Source: Bacterioplanoides sp. SCSIO 12839 (lineage in GTDB: Bacteria > Pseudomonadota > Gammaproteobacteria > Pseudomonadales > Oceanobacteraceae). Taken from it: DNA of 64,000 bases. This document shows positions 43,625 to 53,072 of the stretch, in pieces. Within the stretch, counting starts at the first letter, position 1; each line of letters begins with the position of its first letter. The DNA lies in the NCBI RefSeq assembly GCF_024397975.1, contig NZ_CP073745.1, positions 3,808,501 to 3,872,500 on the forward strand, written 5' to 3'. The position numbers and the translations under genes were made by a program. Under the pieces are notes generated by a model. It did not search any database. It had not been told where the DNA came from and worked only from the letters and a program-made list of their open reading frames with translations.

Positions 43625-44647
43625 ATGACGCAGGAGCGCACTCAGCTAACCGGCCATATCCTTTTAATTTCAGCCGCGGCCGTCATTGTGATTGCTGGTG
43701 CCAAAGCCGCTGCCGCGATCATCATTCCTTTTTTACTCGCCTTCTTTATCGCCGTTATCAGCGCACCGCTAATGCGCTGGTTAACGCAACACAAAATCCC
43801 CGATGTACTGGCCATCCTGATGCTGGTGTGTGGCTTTGTGTTTATTGGCAGCATGGTGGCGACCCTGGTCGGCAGCACGTTGAACTCTTTCTATCAGGAC
43901 ATGCCGCTGTATGAAGAAAAACTCGGGGCATTGGTCACCGATGCCGTTGCCTGGTTACGCAGCATGGGGCTGGAAGTCGCAGACAATATTGTCACCGAAT
44001 ACGTTAACCCAGGCGCCGTGATGAAAATGGTGGCCAGTGTCTTTAACGGCCTGGGTGGCGTACTGGCTAACACCTTCCTGATTTTGTTTACCGTGGTGTT
44101 TATTTTGTTGGAAGCGAGCAGCTTCCCGGCCAAACTGAAGCGCGCTTTTGGCGAAGAAACCACTGCGTTTGTTCAGTTTGAACGTTTCAGTAATTCTGTA
44201 CAGCAATATCTGGCCATTAAATCGCTGGTGAGTTTAGGTACCGGTTGTACCATTGGCCTGATCCTGTGGGTTATTGGTGTCGATTATGCGCCGTTGTGGG
44301 CGTTAGTGGCTTTTCTGCTGAATTACATCCCCAATATTGGTTCTATTATTGCCGCCATCCCGGCGGTGTTAATTGCCTTGATTCAATTGGGCGTTGGCGA
44401 AGCCGTACTGGTGGGGATTTCGTATGTGCTGGTCAATACCGTTTTTGGCAACGTTATCGAACCGCGTTTAATGGGCCGCTCGCTCGGTCTGTCGACCCTG
44501 GTGGTCTTTATCTCGTTAGTGTTCTGGGGCTGGATTCTGGGGCCCGTTGGCATGCTGCTGTCGATCCCGTTAACCATGGTAATGAAGATCGCACTGGAAA
44601 GCCGCCCGCAGTCGCGCTGGATTGCGACCTTGCTGGATCATGACTGA
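43625..44647 (+). CDS. AI-2E/PerM-family membrane permease
   Basis: The protein has 340 residues with about seven membrane helices. It carries the family patterns IIIPFLLAFFIAVISAPLMRWL, LLNYIPNIGSIIAAIPAVLIAL and NVIEPRLMGRSLGLSTLVVFISLVFWGWILGPVGMLLSIPLTM. The family is called AI-2 exporter because of TqsA of E. coli, but most members have other or unknown substrates, including Na+/H+ antiport. It stands alone between tRNA-Leu (opposite strand) and cpxR. Confidence 0.88.
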   Translation: MTQERTQLTGHILLISAAAVIVIAGAKAAAAIIIPFLLAFFIAVISAPLMRWLTQHKIPDVLAILMLVCGFVFIGSMVATLVGSTLNSFYQDMPLYEEKLGALVTDAVAWLRSMGLEVADNIVTEYVNPGAVMKMVASVFNGLGGVLANTFLILFTVVFILLEASSFPAKLKRAFGEETTAFVQFERFSNSVQQYLAIKSLVSLGTGCTIGLILWVIGVDYAPLWALVAFLLNYIPNIGSIIAAIPAVLIALIQLGVGEAVLVGISYVLVNTVFGNVIEPRLMGRSLGLSTLVVFISLVFWGWILGPVGMLLSIPLTMVMKIALESRPQSRWIATLLDHD

Positions 44648-44808
44648 TCAGCACCTGGGCCTGTTAACACTATTCAAGTCTTTGCTGCTGACAGTCAGTT
44701 TTTGACAGTAGTGTCGAGTTATTTACACCAGAGTAAGGAAGGGTCAAAAGCGCTGTAATGTAAAGACAACTAGCGCTAACCTCCCTGCTAATTGTAAGGA
44801 GAACAACT

Positions 44809-45501
44809 ATGTATCAGATTCTGCTGATTGATGATGATTTTGAGCTGGGTGAATTATTGCAGGAATACCTCGGCATGGAAGGCTTTGAACTGTCCACCCG
44901 CCAGGACGGTGAGTCTGGTTTACAGGCAGCATTAAGCGGCGACTACGATCTTGTGCTGCTGGATGTGATGTTGCCTAAAATGAACGGCTTTGAAGTGTTG
45001 AAAGCGGTTCGCGAAAAGTCGACCATTCCGGTGATCATGCTGACCGCCCGTGGTGAAAGTGTTGATCGGGTTTTGGGTTTGGAGCATGGCGCAGACGATT
45101 ACATTGCCAAGCCTTACCACCATCATGAATTACTGGCACGCATTCGCGCGTTATTCCGCCGTATCGAACTGACCAGTGATGGCAATGAAAAAACCACCAC
45201 CAATTACGAAGTGGGCGCGCTGAAACTTGATCCTTCGACCCGTGTCGCCACGTGTGAAAATACCGAGCTGGCACTCACTGGGGCGGAGTTTGGTGTATTG
45301 CAATGTCTGATGGAGCACGTCGGCGAGCTGGTTGATAAAGATACACTGTCAATCGCAGCCTTAGGGCGACCACTGATGGCTTATGATCGTTCGATTGATA
45401 TGCACGTGAGTAATCTGCGCAAAAAGCTGGGCAAACGTGAAGACGACTCCGATTGGATCAAAACCGTACGCGGCCGCGGCTACCAGCTGGTCAGCGGGTA
45501 A
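44809..45501 (+). CDS. cpxR: CpxR-like OmpR-family response regulator
   Basis: The protein has 230 residues. The receiver is ILLIDDDFELGELLQEYLGMEGFEL with the phospho-Asp in LVLLDVMLPKMNGF, Thr in IMLTARGE and Lys in IAKPYHHHELLARIRALFRR. The winged-helix DNA-binding domain follows (LTGAEFGVLQCLMEH..PLMAYDRSIDMHVSNLRKKLG..KTVRGRGYQLVS). The ALGRPLMAYDRSIDMHVSNLRKKL segment is characteristic of CpxR. It should control the envelope-stress response. AAGGAG lies before the ATG. GTAATGTAAAG, partly like a CpxR half-site, lies about 50 bases upstream. CpxA follows after 5 bases. Confidence 0.88.
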   Translation: MYQILLIDDDFELGELLQEYLGMEGFELSTRQDGESGLQAALSGDYDLVLLDVMLPKMNGFEVLKAVREKSTIPVIMLTARGESVDRVLGLEHGADDYIAKPYHHHELLARIRALFRRIELTSDGNEKTTTNYEVGALKLDPSTRVATCENTELALTGAEFGVLQCLMEHVGELVDKDTLSIAALGRPLMAYDRSIDMHVSNLRKKLGKREDDSDWIKTVRGRGYQLVSG

Positions 45502-45506
45502 TCGAT

Positions 45507-46841
45507 ATGCCGGTATTTCGCAGCCTGTTTGTTAAAGTCTTTTTTTGGTTCTGGGCTGCGATTCTGCTGGCAATGACGGCGGCCGTCACCACCAGCCACT
45601 GGATCGAAGACGACTACTTCCGCAAAGCCACACAAAGTGAGCGTATTCATTTATTACGCCTGATGGAGCACAAACGCCCAATCATGGCCGAAGGCCGTAA
45701 GCTGTGGCGTAAACTGCGGCCGGACTGGAATCTGGTTGCCGTCCCCGTCGATTCCATTAATCATCTTCCTTATGACGTTGAAGAATTTGTCGATGCCGCC
45801 GCCGAAGTACGGGATGTACTCTGGGGGCAGGACGACGGTTGGCTGATGCTGGGCCCGATTCAACGTGGCGACTATTTATACGTCGGCATTACCCGCAAGC
45901 ACTGGAGCAGTGTTTGGGACGATGAACAACGCTGGATGATTCCTATCGCCTTTTTTGGCGTCATCACCTTACTCAGCATGGGCCTGGTATGGAGCCTGAC
46001 ACGCCCGATTCGACGTTTACAACGCACCGTGCGTAAACTCGGTAAAGGCGACTTCGACGTCTCCGAAATTGAACCTGATGCCAGTCGTTATGATGAAATT
46101 GGTGAACTGTCCGCTGATGTCGTGGATATGTCTGAGGCGCTTAATCGCTTATTACAAAGCCATCAGCAATTGTTACGCGATGTCTCTCATGAACTGCGCT
46201 CACCGTTAACCCGACTGCAAATTGCGCTAGGCATTGCCCGTAAAAAAGACCCTGAAGGTTTACTGCAGAGTGAACACGACCGCATCGAACGTGCCGTTGG
46301 CCAGGTGGATGGACTGGTAGGCCAGATTCTCGACCTGGCCCGCCTGCAACAACAAGACAGTGATCAGCTTCAGCTGGAATCCCGTCCGGTTGCTGAGCAA
46401 TTACACGGCTGGATCAGTGATGCTGAAATTGAAATGGATGAAAAACAGCTACAACTGCAAAGCCGCTTACCGGCCAGCGATATCGTGTGCGACTGGGACT
46501 GGATGCTGGTTGAACGTGCGGTGGACAATATTCTGCGAAATGCGATCCGCTTCTCTCCATCAGGCGGCAAGCTCGATGTCAGCTCCCACCTGAATGCAGA
46601 TGGCAGTATCGAAATTGCCATTCAGGATCAGGGGCCGGGTGTGCCAGACGATGATCTGAAGCGTATTTTTGATCCGTTCACTCAGGTCGATTCCGCCCGC
46701 GACCACGCCTCCGGTGGTTATGGTATTGGTCTGGCATTAGTGCATCGTATTGTTGAATTACACGGCGGTAATATTGAAGCATCCAACCAATCACCGGGCC
46801 TGAGAATTGTAATGCGCTTACCGCGCAAGCGTTTTCACTGA
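45507..46841 (+). CDS. cpxA: CpxA-like sensor histidine kinase
   Basis: The protein has 444 residues. There are two membrane helices (about 7-28 and 145-165) around a periplasmic sensor of about 115 residues. HAMP follows (RPIRRLQRTVRKLGKGDFDV), then HisKA (QLLRDVSHELRSPLTRLQIALGIA) and HATPase_c (NILRNAIRFSPSGG, IQDQGPGVPDDDL, GYGIGLALVHRIVELHGG). The open frame starts inside cpxR, but ATG 45507, five bases after the cpxR stop, gives the normal CpxA N-terminus (MPVFRSLFVKVFFWFW). It phosphorylates CpxR in response to envelope damage. No cpxP is nearby. Confidence 0.88.
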   Translation: MPVFRSLFVKVFFWFWAAILLAMTAAVTTSHWIEDDYFRKATQSERIHLLRLMEHKRPIMAEGRKLWRKLRPDWNLVAVPVDSINHLPYDVEEFVDAAAEVRDVLWGQDDGWLMLGPIQRGDYLYVGITRKHWSSVWDDEQRWMIPIAFFGVITLLSMGLVWSLTRPIRRLQRTVRKLGKGDFDVSEIEPDASRYDEIGELSADVVDMSEALNRLLQSHQQLLRDVSHELRSPLTRLQIALGIARKKDPEGLLQSEHDRIERAVGQVDGLVGQILDLARLQQQDSDQLQLESRPVAEQLHGWISDAEIEMDEKQLQLQSRLPASDIVCDWDWMLVERAVDNILRNAIRFSPSGGKLDVSSHLNADGSIEIAIQDQGPGVPDDDLKRIFDPFTQVDSARDHASGGYGIGLALVHRIVELHGGNIEASNQSPGLRIVMRLPRKRFH

Positions 46842-46866
46842 TTGTTCGGGACAAATCTAAGTAAAA

Positions 46867-46891
46867 ACCCGGTTTTTGGTGGAAACCGGGT
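46867..46891 (+). terminator. Hairpin after cpxA
   Basis: ACCCGGTTT and AAACCGGGT form a 9-bp stem with a 7-base loop, 25 bases after the cpxA stop. The following GAAGATTTTGAT is a weak U-tract. Confidence 0.55.
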
Positions 46892-46992
46892 GAAGATTTT
46901 GATATTAAATACGCCCCCTGAACCCCTGTGTCGATATTGGACTTAAGCTGCACCTGGGTTTTATTACAACGCGACAAGACTGGACGAGTACT

Positions 46993-48255
46993 ATGTCAGA
47001 AGATTTGAAACAAGCTGCTCTCGATTACCACGCTAATCCAAAGCCAGGTAAAATCAGCGTTGAGCTGACTACCCCTGCTAACTCCGCACGCGACCTGTCC
47101 CTGGCCTATAGCCCAGGTGTTGCTGAGCCGGTAAAAGCGATTGCTGAAGATCCTGAGAACGCCTACAAGTACACCGCAAAAGGCAACATGGTTGCTGTAA
47201 TTACTGACGGTACTGCGATTCTGGGGCTGGGTGATCTGGGTCCTCTGGCTTCTAAGCCAGTAATGGAAGGTAAGTCTCTGCTGTTCAAACGTTTCGCTGG
47301 CGTAGACTCCATCGACATCGAAGTTGAATCTGAAAGCCCACAAGCTTTCATCGACACGGTTCGTCGTATTGCTAACACCTTCGGTGGTATTAACCTGGAA
47401 GACATCAAAGCGCCTGAGTGTTTCGAAATCGAACGCACTCTGATCGAGCAGTGTGATATCCCGGTATTCCACGATGACCAACACGGTACTGCTATCGTAA
47501 CCGTTGCCGGTGTTCTGAACGCTCTGGAAATTCAGGGCAAGAAGATCGAAGAAGCTAAAATGGCCGTTCTGGGTGCCGGCGCTGCCGCTATCTCTTGTGC
47601 CAAGCTGCTGATCCTGGCGGGCATGAACCCACAAAACATCTTCATGTGTGACCGTAAAGGTGTTATCCACTCTGGCCGTGACGACCTGAACCAGTACAAG
47701 CAAGGCTTCGCGGTTGATACCGACAAGCGTACAGTTGATGACGCCATTGAAGGCGCTGACATCTTCCTGGGTCTGTCTGGTCCAAACATGGTGACTGGTG
47801 AGCAAATCAAAACCATGGCAGACAACGCCATCGTATTTGCATGTGCCAACCCGGTTCCTGAAATCATGCCTGAAATCGTTAAAGAAGTTCGCCCGGACGC
47901 CATCATGGCAACTGGTCGTTCTGACTTCCCGAACCAGGTGAACAACGTATTAGGCTTCCCATTCATCTTCCGTGGTGCTCTGGACGTACGTGCTAAGCGC
48001 ATCAACGAAGAAATGAAACTGGCTGCTGCAAAAGCACTGGCTAATCTGGCGAAAGAACCAGTGACTCAGGAAGTTCTGGATGCGTACAAACTGGATTCTC
48101 TGGAATTCGGTAAAGACTACATTATCCCGAAAGCGACCGATTCTCGTCTGCTGGGTATTGTATCGACTGCTGTTGCACAAGCAGCGATTGATACCGGTGT
48201 GTCTGCTGGCCCACTGCCTGCAAACTATCCGCTGAAGTCGATCGAAGACATCTGA
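46993..48255 (+). CDS. Malic enzyme, short form without phosphotransacetylase domain
   Basis: The protein has 420 residues. The malic domain has DLSLAYSPGVAEPVKAI, the catalytic Tyr/Lys regions, and EDIKAPECFEIERTL..IPVFHDDQHGTAIV with metal-binding acids. The NAD(P) domain has AVLGAGAAAISCAKLL and the late ACANPVPEIMPEIV. It decarboxylates malate to pyruvate and reduces NAD(P). MaeB of E. coli carries a C-terminal phosphotransacetylase-like half, which is absent here. Cofactor choice cannot be settled by eye. Codon use is that of a highly expressed gene. It is monocistronic, with a strong terminator behind it. Confidence 0.92.
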   Translation: MSEDLKQAALDYHANPKPGKISVELTTPANSARDLSLAYSPGVAEPVKAIAEDPENAYKYTAKGNMVAVITDGTAILGLGDLGPLASKPVMEGKSLLFKRFAGVDSIDIEVESESPQAFIDTVRRIANTFGGINLEDIKAPECFEIERTLIEQCDIPVFHDDQHGTAIVTVAGVLNALEIQGKKIEEAKMAVLGAGAAAISCAKLLILAGMNPQNIFMCDRKGVIHSGRDDLNQYKQGFAVDTDKRTVDDAIEGADIFLGLSGPNMVTGEQIKTMADNAIVFACANPVPEIMPEIVKEVRPDAIMATGRSDFPNQVNNVLGFPFIFRGALDVRAKRINEEMKLAAAKALANLAKEPVTQEVLDAYKLDSLEFGKDYIIPKATDSRLLGIVSTAVAQAAIDTGVSAGPLPANYPLKSIEDI

Positions 48256-48279
48256 GTAGCAGATAGCTTCAGACTTTAG

Positions 48280-48315
48280 AAAACGCCCTGCTGGTGATAC
48301 CAGCAGGGCGTTTTT
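48280..48315 (+). terminator. Strong terminator after the malic enzyme gene
   Basis: AAAACGCCCTGCTGG pairs with CCAGCAGGGCGTTTT (15 bp, 5-base loop) and ends in TTTTTGTTTT. It starts 25 bases after the stop. Confidence 0.93.
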
Positions 48316-48361
48316 GTTTTACGACGACACCTGTTTTATACCGACATCACACCAGATGAAT

Positions 48362-49141
48362 CTAACGTACGAGATAATCCGCCAACAGGTTTTCATACGT
48401 TCGCAAGATACGCTCATAACGCCCATTCTCCCGGATCATATCAAAGCCCTTATCAAATTGATCACGCATTGCTTCAGAACGAAAGGCTGCGTGATAACGC
48501 CGCTTTTCAAATAAATCGTCAAAATGAACCTCACGCTGATAACTCGGATTACGTGGGTTTTTGCGTTTCAATTGACTGAGAAAATAGCGAAAGATGGTTT
48601 TATCCATCACCAGCACCTGACGATCTCCACGATACAAATCTTCAACTTGTTCTATCTGTAATGCGTATTCGCGGTAATCTTTTGCGCCAGCAACCACTTC
48701 ACCAAATGGAGGAGGCATCAGCTTAGCCGCTAACTTAAAGGCACCAGTGCGGTAATTCGCAAGATCACTTACCTGCTCAATATCAACTTGTTCATCATCA
48801 AGCGACACAACCAGATTATGAAGAACTGCCAGCGGCAAGCGGGAGAAAAAAGCATCTGGAGTTAAGCGGGTACTGGTAACAAAAACAGCATCCACATGAC
48901 GCTCATTAAAGGCCCGGACCACTTCCGCATTATTCGCGTAGCGGGTATTTACTCGGATACCTGTCACAGCCATGGCAGCCCGAAAGACATCCAGAGCAAT
49001 ACCTCGACCTTTATCACGTATAACGTAAGGAGGCATCGAAGAACCCGAACCTAGCGTTACAACAGGTTGCTGAGCTAATAACGAACTACTGACGAAGGAA
49101 AGGATCAACAGCACAACGATCAAACAGGATTTTTGATTCAT
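48362..49141 (-). CDS. Periplasmic solute-binding-like protein (SBP_bac_3)
   Basis: The protein has 259 residues with a signal peptide (SCLIVVLLILSFVSSSLLAQ). The mature part has the type-3 substrate-binding layout: LGSGSSMPPYVIRDKGRGIALDVFRAAM near the N-terminus, FNERHVDAVFVTSTRL, and the C-terminal FRSEAMRDQFDKGFDMIRENGRYERILRTY. No ABC permease genes are next to it, so it may be a stand-alone sensor-type or orphan binding protein, as is common in marine gammaproteobacteria. The ligand is unknown. It is convergent with the malic enzyme gene. Confidence 0.82.
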   Translation of the reverse strand: MNQKSCLIVVLLILSFVSSSLLAQQPVVTLGSGSSMPPYVIRDKGRGIALDVFRAAMAVTGIRVNTRYANNAEVVRAFNERHVDAVFVTSTRLTPDAFFSRLPLAVLHNLVVSLDDEQVDIEQVSDLANYRTGAFKLAAKLMPPPFGEVVAGAKDYREYALQIEQVEDLYRGDRQVLVMDKTIFRYFLSQLKRKNPRNPSYQREVHFDDLFEKRRYHAAFRSEAMRDQFDKGFDMIRENGRYERILRTYENLLADYLVR

Positions 49142-49213
49142 ACAACAGTCTCAATCAATCTTGCTTTCAGATTAGACCGCAGAAGTCAGAAGTACGACTT
49201 TAATTGCAAAAGA

Positions 49214-49245
49214 AAACCCCGCGTGGCACAGGCCAGGCGGGGTTT
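49214..49245 (-). terminator. Terminator after typA
   Basis: AAACCCCGC and GCGGGGTTT form a 9-bp stem with a 14-base loop; the minus strand continues TTCTTTTG. It lies 20 bases beyond the typA stop. Confidence 0.85.
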
Positions 49246-49264
49246 GATCAAACACAAGGAACGC

Positions 49265-51073
49265 TTATTTGTTTTTTGCGCGCTTACGTTCGTTTTCTTT
49301 CAGCAGCTTCTTACGCAGACGAATGCTTTCTGGTGTTACTTCTACCAGCTCATCGTCTTCGATGAATTCCAGTGCTTGCTCCAGCGTGTGCTTAACCGGC
49401 GGAGTCAGGTTGATGGCTTCATCGGTACCCGACGCACGCACGTTGGTTAACTGCTTAGCTTTGGTTGGGTTAACCACCAAGTCGTTATCACGCGAGTGCA
49501 AGCCAACAATCATGCCTTCGTACACTTCAACCGCTGGCTCAACAAACAGACGACCACGATCCTGCAAAGTGAACAGGGCATAACCCAGTACTTTACCAGC
49601 CACCATAGATACCAGTACGCCGTTATGACGCGTAGAACCCAGTGCCGCCTGAACCGGACCATAATGATCGAATACGTTGGTCAGAATACCGGAACCGGAG
49701 GTCATGGTCATAAACTGGTTACGGAAACCAATCAGGCCACGGGCCGGCATAATGAATTCCAGGCGAGTACGGCCTTTGCCATCCGGAACCATATTGGTCA
49801 TTTCAGCACGACGGTTACCCATCTCTTCCATGACAGAACCCTGATGATCGTCTTCAATATCGATCACTACCTGCTCGTAAGGCTCCTGCAGTTCGCCGTC
49901 GACTTCTTTCTGAACGACTTCTGGCTTACCAATCGCCATCTCGAAACCTTCACGACGCATGGTTTCGATCAGTACCGACAGGTGTAATTCACCACGGCCA
50001 GATACTTTAAATTTCTCAGGGCTGTCACCCGGTTCAACACGCAATGCTACGTTGTGGATCAGCTCCTGATCCAGACGATCTTTGATGTTACGCGAGGTCA
50101 CGAACTTACCTTCTTTACCAGCGAACGGCGAGTTGTTCACCTGGAAGGTCATGGATACGGTTGGCTCGTCGACCGTCAGTGCTGGTAATGCTTCCACATT
50201 GCTTGGGTCACACAGAGTATCGGAGATGTTCAGGCCATCGATACCGGAGATACATACGATGTCACCAGCAGCCGCTTCTTCAACGTCGACACGGTTTAAG
50301 CCGTGGAAACCTTTCACCTGTTGAATACGACCTTTACGGGTATCACCTTCAGCGGTGATCAGCTGGATATCAGTACCTGGCTTCAGCTTACCACGAGTAA
50401 TACGGCCAACACCGATTACGCCAACAAAGCTGTCGTAGTCTAATGCGGAAACCTGCATCTGGAACGGACCATCCAGTTCCACTTTTGGTGCTTCAACGTG
50501 ATCGACAATCATCTGGAACAGTGGCGACATATCGTCAGCCATGTTGTCCGGATCATCACCAGCAATACCATTCAGAGCGGAAGCATAGATAACCGGGAAG
50601 TCCAGCTGCTCTTCGGTTGCACCTAAGCGGTCGAACAGGTCGAAGATTTCATCCATCACCCAATCAGGGCGTGCGCCCGGACGGTCGATTTTGTTGATCA
50701 CAACGATTGGACGTAAACCACGCTCGAAGGCTTTCTGGGTTACGAAACGGGTTTGTGGCATTGGGCCATCAACCGCGTCTACCAACAAACACACAGAATC
50801 GACCATCGACATCACACGCTCAACCTCACCACCGAAGTCAGCGTGCCCAGGGGTGTCTACGATGTTAATGCGGTAGTCGTTCCACTTAATGGCGGTGTTT
50901 TTTGCCAGGATGGTAATACCACGTTCTTTTTCCTGGTCGTTGGAGTCCATCACACGCTCGCCGCCCTGGTTACGATCCAGAGTTCCGGATTGTTCCAGCA
51001 GCTTATCAACCAGAGTCGTTTTACCATGGTCAACGTGGGCGATGATGGCGATATTTCTTAAGTTATCGATCAC
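49265..51073 (-). CDS. typA: Ribosome-associated GTPase TypA/BipA
   Basis: The protein has 602 residues. The G-domain has [20 protein letters not shown] (P-loop), [19 protein letters not shown] (switch I), [15 protein letters not shown] and [15 protein letters not shown]-like domains III and V and the TypA-specific C-terminus ([33 protein letters not shown]) follow. It is a translational GTPase that helps 50S assembly and stress adaptation. The start is GTG at 51073 (GTG ATC GAT AAC) with AAAGG upstream; no ATG is nearby. It is divergent from glnA. Confidence 0.95.
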   Translation of the reverse strand: MIDNLRNIAIIAHVDHGKTTLVDKLLEQSGTLDRNQGGERVMDSNDQEKERGITILAKNTAIKWNDYRINIVDTPGHADFGGEVERVMSMVDSVCLLVDAVDGPMPQTRFVTQKAFERGLRPIVVINKIDRPGARPDWVMDEIFDLFDRLGATEEQLDFPVIYASALNGIAGDDPDNMADDMSPLFQMIVDHVEAPKVELDGPFQMQVSALDYDSFVGVIGVGRITRGKLKPGTDIQLITAEGDTRKGRIQQVKGFHGLNRVDVEEAAAGDIVCISGIDGLNISDTLCDPSNVEALPALTVDEPTVSMTFQVNNSPFAGKEGKFVTSRNIKDRLDQELIHNVALRVEPGDSPEKFKVSGRGELHLSVLIETMRREGFEMAIGKPEVVQKEVDGELQEPYEQVVIDIEDDHQGSVMEEMGNRRAEMTNMVPDGKGRTRLEFIMPARGLIGFRNQFMTMTSGSGILTNVFDHYGPVQAALGSTRHNGVLVSMVAGKVLGYALFTLQDRGRLFVEPAVEVYEGMIVGLHSRDNDLVVNPTKAKQLTNVRASGTDEAINLTPPVKHTLEQALEFIEDDELVEVTPESIRLRKKLLKENERKRAKNK

Positions 51074-51309
51074 AGCTTTAGCCTTTCTTAACAGTGAGGG
51101 CGTTGCTGCGATCTCAGCCCCTGTATTCTGACAAACAGAAGGGACGCATCAACACCATAAAAAAATGAGGCGCGATTATACCTGAGTTCAGGCCGCGGCG
51201 GCATATCATTTTTATGACGGGTCATTGGTGTTTTTTCGTATACGCAAACCCCTATGTGAACCTATAATGTGCATGCTTTTATGGAATACAGTGGCTATTA
51301 CAGTTGTTT

Positions 51310-51326
51310 TGCACCTTTTTGGTGCC
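51310..51326 (+). promoter_or_regulatory. NtrC (GlnG) binding site
   Basis: TGCACC-TTTT-TGGTGCC is a near-perfect palindrome matching the NtrC consensus TGCACnnnnnTGGTGCA. It is centred about 126 bases upstream of the predicted sigma-54 start, a normal enhancer distance. Confidence 0.8.
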
Positions 51327-51417
51327 ATTATCTCGGTCGTGAATTCTTATGGTGCAGTCATTCGTGACTTCCTGATCACAAGCCCAGATTTTGTGCGGTT
51401 TTCAGCCATCCCTTGTG

Positions 51418-51433
51418 TGGCACACTAATTGCT
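51418..51433 (+). promoter_or_regulatory. Sigma-54 promoter of glnA
   Basis: TGGCAC-ACTAA-TTGCT matches the -24/-12 consensus TGGCAC-N5-TTGCW at every defined position. Transcription should start near 51444, leaving a leader of about 70 bases. Confidence 0.93.
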
Positions 51434-51515
51434 CCAAGGGAATCATCAAAGTTTGAGCATTACGGCCGGGGCTGATGCCCCGTATCAAATTGAACCAGCA
51501 TCTGGAGATAATAAG

Positions 51516-52922
51516 ATGTCAGAGAACACTCTGAGTTTGATCAAAGAGAACGATGTACGCTGGGTTGACCTGCGTTTCACCGACACTAAAGGTAAAGAGC
51601 AGCACGTTTCTATTCCTGCTCGCTACGTAGACGAAGAATTCTTCGAAACTGGCCAGATGTTCGACGGTTCATCTATCGCTGGTTGGAAAGGCATTAACGA
51701 ATCCGACATGATTCTGCTGCCAGACGATTCTACTCCATACATGGACCCTTTCACTGAAGATGCCACTCTGGTTCTGCGTTGTGACATCATTGAGCCAGCA
51801 ACTATGCAAGGCTACGAGCGTGACCCACGTTCTGTTGCTAAGCGCGCTGAAGCTTACCTGCAGTCTACCGGTCTGGGCGACACAGCTTTCTTCGGTCCTG
51901 AGCCAGAGTTCTTCATCTTTGATGACGTTCGTTGGGGCGCGGACATGTCTGGTTGTTTCTACAAGATCAACTCTGACGAAGCAGCTTGGAACACTGAAGC
52001 TGTAATGGAAGGCGGCAACCTGGGTCACCGTCCTGGCGTTAAAGGCGGTTACTTCCCAGTACCACCAGTTGATAGCTCTCACGATATCCGTGCGGCTATG
52101 TGTAACACCATGGAAGCAATCGGCCTGGACGTAGAAGTTCACCACCACGAAGTGGCAACGGCTAACCAGAACGAAATCGGCGTTAAGTTCAACACGCTGG
52201 TTAAGAAAGCTGACGAAGTTCAGATGCTGAAATACGTTGTTCACAACGTTGCTGCTGCTTACGGCAAGTCTGCTACCTTCATGCCTAAGCCAGTTGTTGG
52301 TGATAACGGTTCTGGTATGCACGTTCACACTTCTTTCTGGAAAGACGGCGAAAACCAATTCGCTGGTGACGGCTATGCTGGCCTGAGCGAAACGGCTCTG
52401 TACTACATCGGTGGTGTGATCAAGCACGCTAAAGCGCTAAATGCTTTCACCAACCCGTCTACTAACTCTTACAAGCGTCTGATCCCAGGCTTCGAAGCTC
52501 CGGTAATGCTGGCATACTCTGCTCGTAACCGTTCTGCTTCTATCCGTATCCCATACGTTGCAAGCCCTAAAGGTAAGCGTATTGAAGCTCGCTTCCCGGA
52601 TCCAACCGCTAACCCATACCTGGCATTCGCAGCTATCCTGATGGCTGGCCTGGACGGCGTTCAGAACAAGATCCACCCTGGCGATGCTGCTGACAAAGAC
52701 CTGTACGACCTGCCAGCTGAAGAAGCTGCTGCAATTCCACAGGTTGCTGGTAGCCTGCGTGAAGCTCTGGAATGCCTGGCGGCAGACTCTGACTTCCTGA
52801 CTCAGGGCGACGTGTTCACTAAAGACATGATCGAAGCTTACATCGACCTGAAAATGGAAGATGTATACCGCGTTGAGCACACGACTCACCCGGAAGAGTT
52901 CGACATGTACTACTCTGTATAA
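51516..52922 (+). CDS. glnA: Glutamine synthetase, type I
   Basis: This 468-residue dodecameric enzyme makes glutamine from glutamate, ammonia and ATP. Landmarks are [39 protein letters not shown], the [18 protein letters not shown] active-site loop, and the adenylylation Tyr in [12 protein letters not shown]. The open frame extends 29 codons upstream across the leader, but ATG 51516 has GGAG nine bases ahead and gives [23 protein letters not shown], the normal N-terminus. Expression should respond to nitrogen through the NtrC site and sigma-54 promoter. No ntrBC genes follow within the window. Confidence 0.97.
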   Translation: MSENTLSLIKENDVRWVDLRFTDTKGKEQHVSIPARYVDEEFFETGQMFDGSSIAGWKGINESDMILLPDDSTPYMDPFTEDATLVLRCDIIEPATMQGYERDPRSVAKRAEAYLQSTGLGDTAFFGPEPEFFIFDDVRWGADMSGCFYKINSDEAAWNTEAVMEGGNLGHRPGVKGGYFPVPPVDSSHDIRAAMCNTMEAIGLDVEVHHHEVATANQNEIGVKFNTLVKKADEVQMLKYVVHNVAAAYGKSATFMPKPVVGDNGSGMHVHTSFWKDGENQFAGDGYAGLSETALYYIGGVIKHAKALNAFTNPSTNSYKRLIPGFEAPVMLAYSARNRSASIRIPYVASPKGKRIEARFPDPTANPYLAFAAILMAGLDGVQNKIHPGDAADKDLYDLPAEEAAAIPQVAGSLREALECLAADSDFLTQGDVFTKDMIEAYIDLKMEDVYRVEHTTHPEEFDMYYSV

Positions 52923-52941
52923 TCTTCGGATTATCGAGTAC

Positions 52942-52970
52942 AAAAAAGGCCGCTTTATGCGGCCTTTTTT
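52942..52970 (+). terminator. Terminator after glnA
   Basis: AAAAAAGGCCGC and GCGGCCTTTTTT pair perfectly (12 bp) around TTTAT. It starts 20 bases after the glnA stop. Confidence 0.95.
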
Positions 52971-53008
52971 GTGGACAAAGCAAAGGCGCACCAAATTGAC
53001 GCACAAAA

Positions 53009-53052
53009 AAGCCGCTTTGTCGGGGTGCAGTTCACATCCAACAAAGCGGCTT
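53009..53052 (-). terminator. Terminator after aroE
   Basis: AAGCCGCTTTGT and ACAAAGCGGCTT form a 12-bp stem around a 20-base loop. The minus strand continues TTTTGTGC. It lies 21 bases past the aroE stop, back to back with the glnA terminator. Confidence 0.85.
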
Positions 53053-53072
53053 AATCGGTTAACAAGGTGGGG

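Larger units (their letters stand above)
51074..51515. promoter_or_regulatory. typA-glnA divergent regulatory region
   Basis: These 442 bases contain no convincing gene. They hold an NtrC-like palindrome (51310-51326), a TATAAT hexamer at 51263-51268 that may be the -10 of an upstream sigma-70 glnA promoter, and an exact sigma-54 promoter at 51418-51433. This is a dual-promoter layout of the kind known for E. coli glnA. The -35 of the sigma-70 candidate is poor. Confidence 0.7.

Noticed and set aside
44700-44808. CpxR box upstream of cpxR
   Set aside because: GTAATGTAAAG and GTAAGGAAGGGTCAA only partly match GTAAA-N5-GTAAA. Too weak to list as a site; mentioned only in the cpxR entry.
46996-47805. 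269-codon frame opposite the malic enzyme gene
   Set aside because: It is the antisense shadow of a gene with highly biased codons. No start signal or family resemblance.
51225-51428. 67-codon frame upstream of glnA
   Set aside because: It covers the NtrC site and the sigma-54 promoter and has no ribosome-binding site, so it is a promoter region, not a gene.
51669-52427. 252-codon frame opposite glnA
   Set aside because: It lies wholly antisense to the conserved glutamine synthetase core, with no independent signals.
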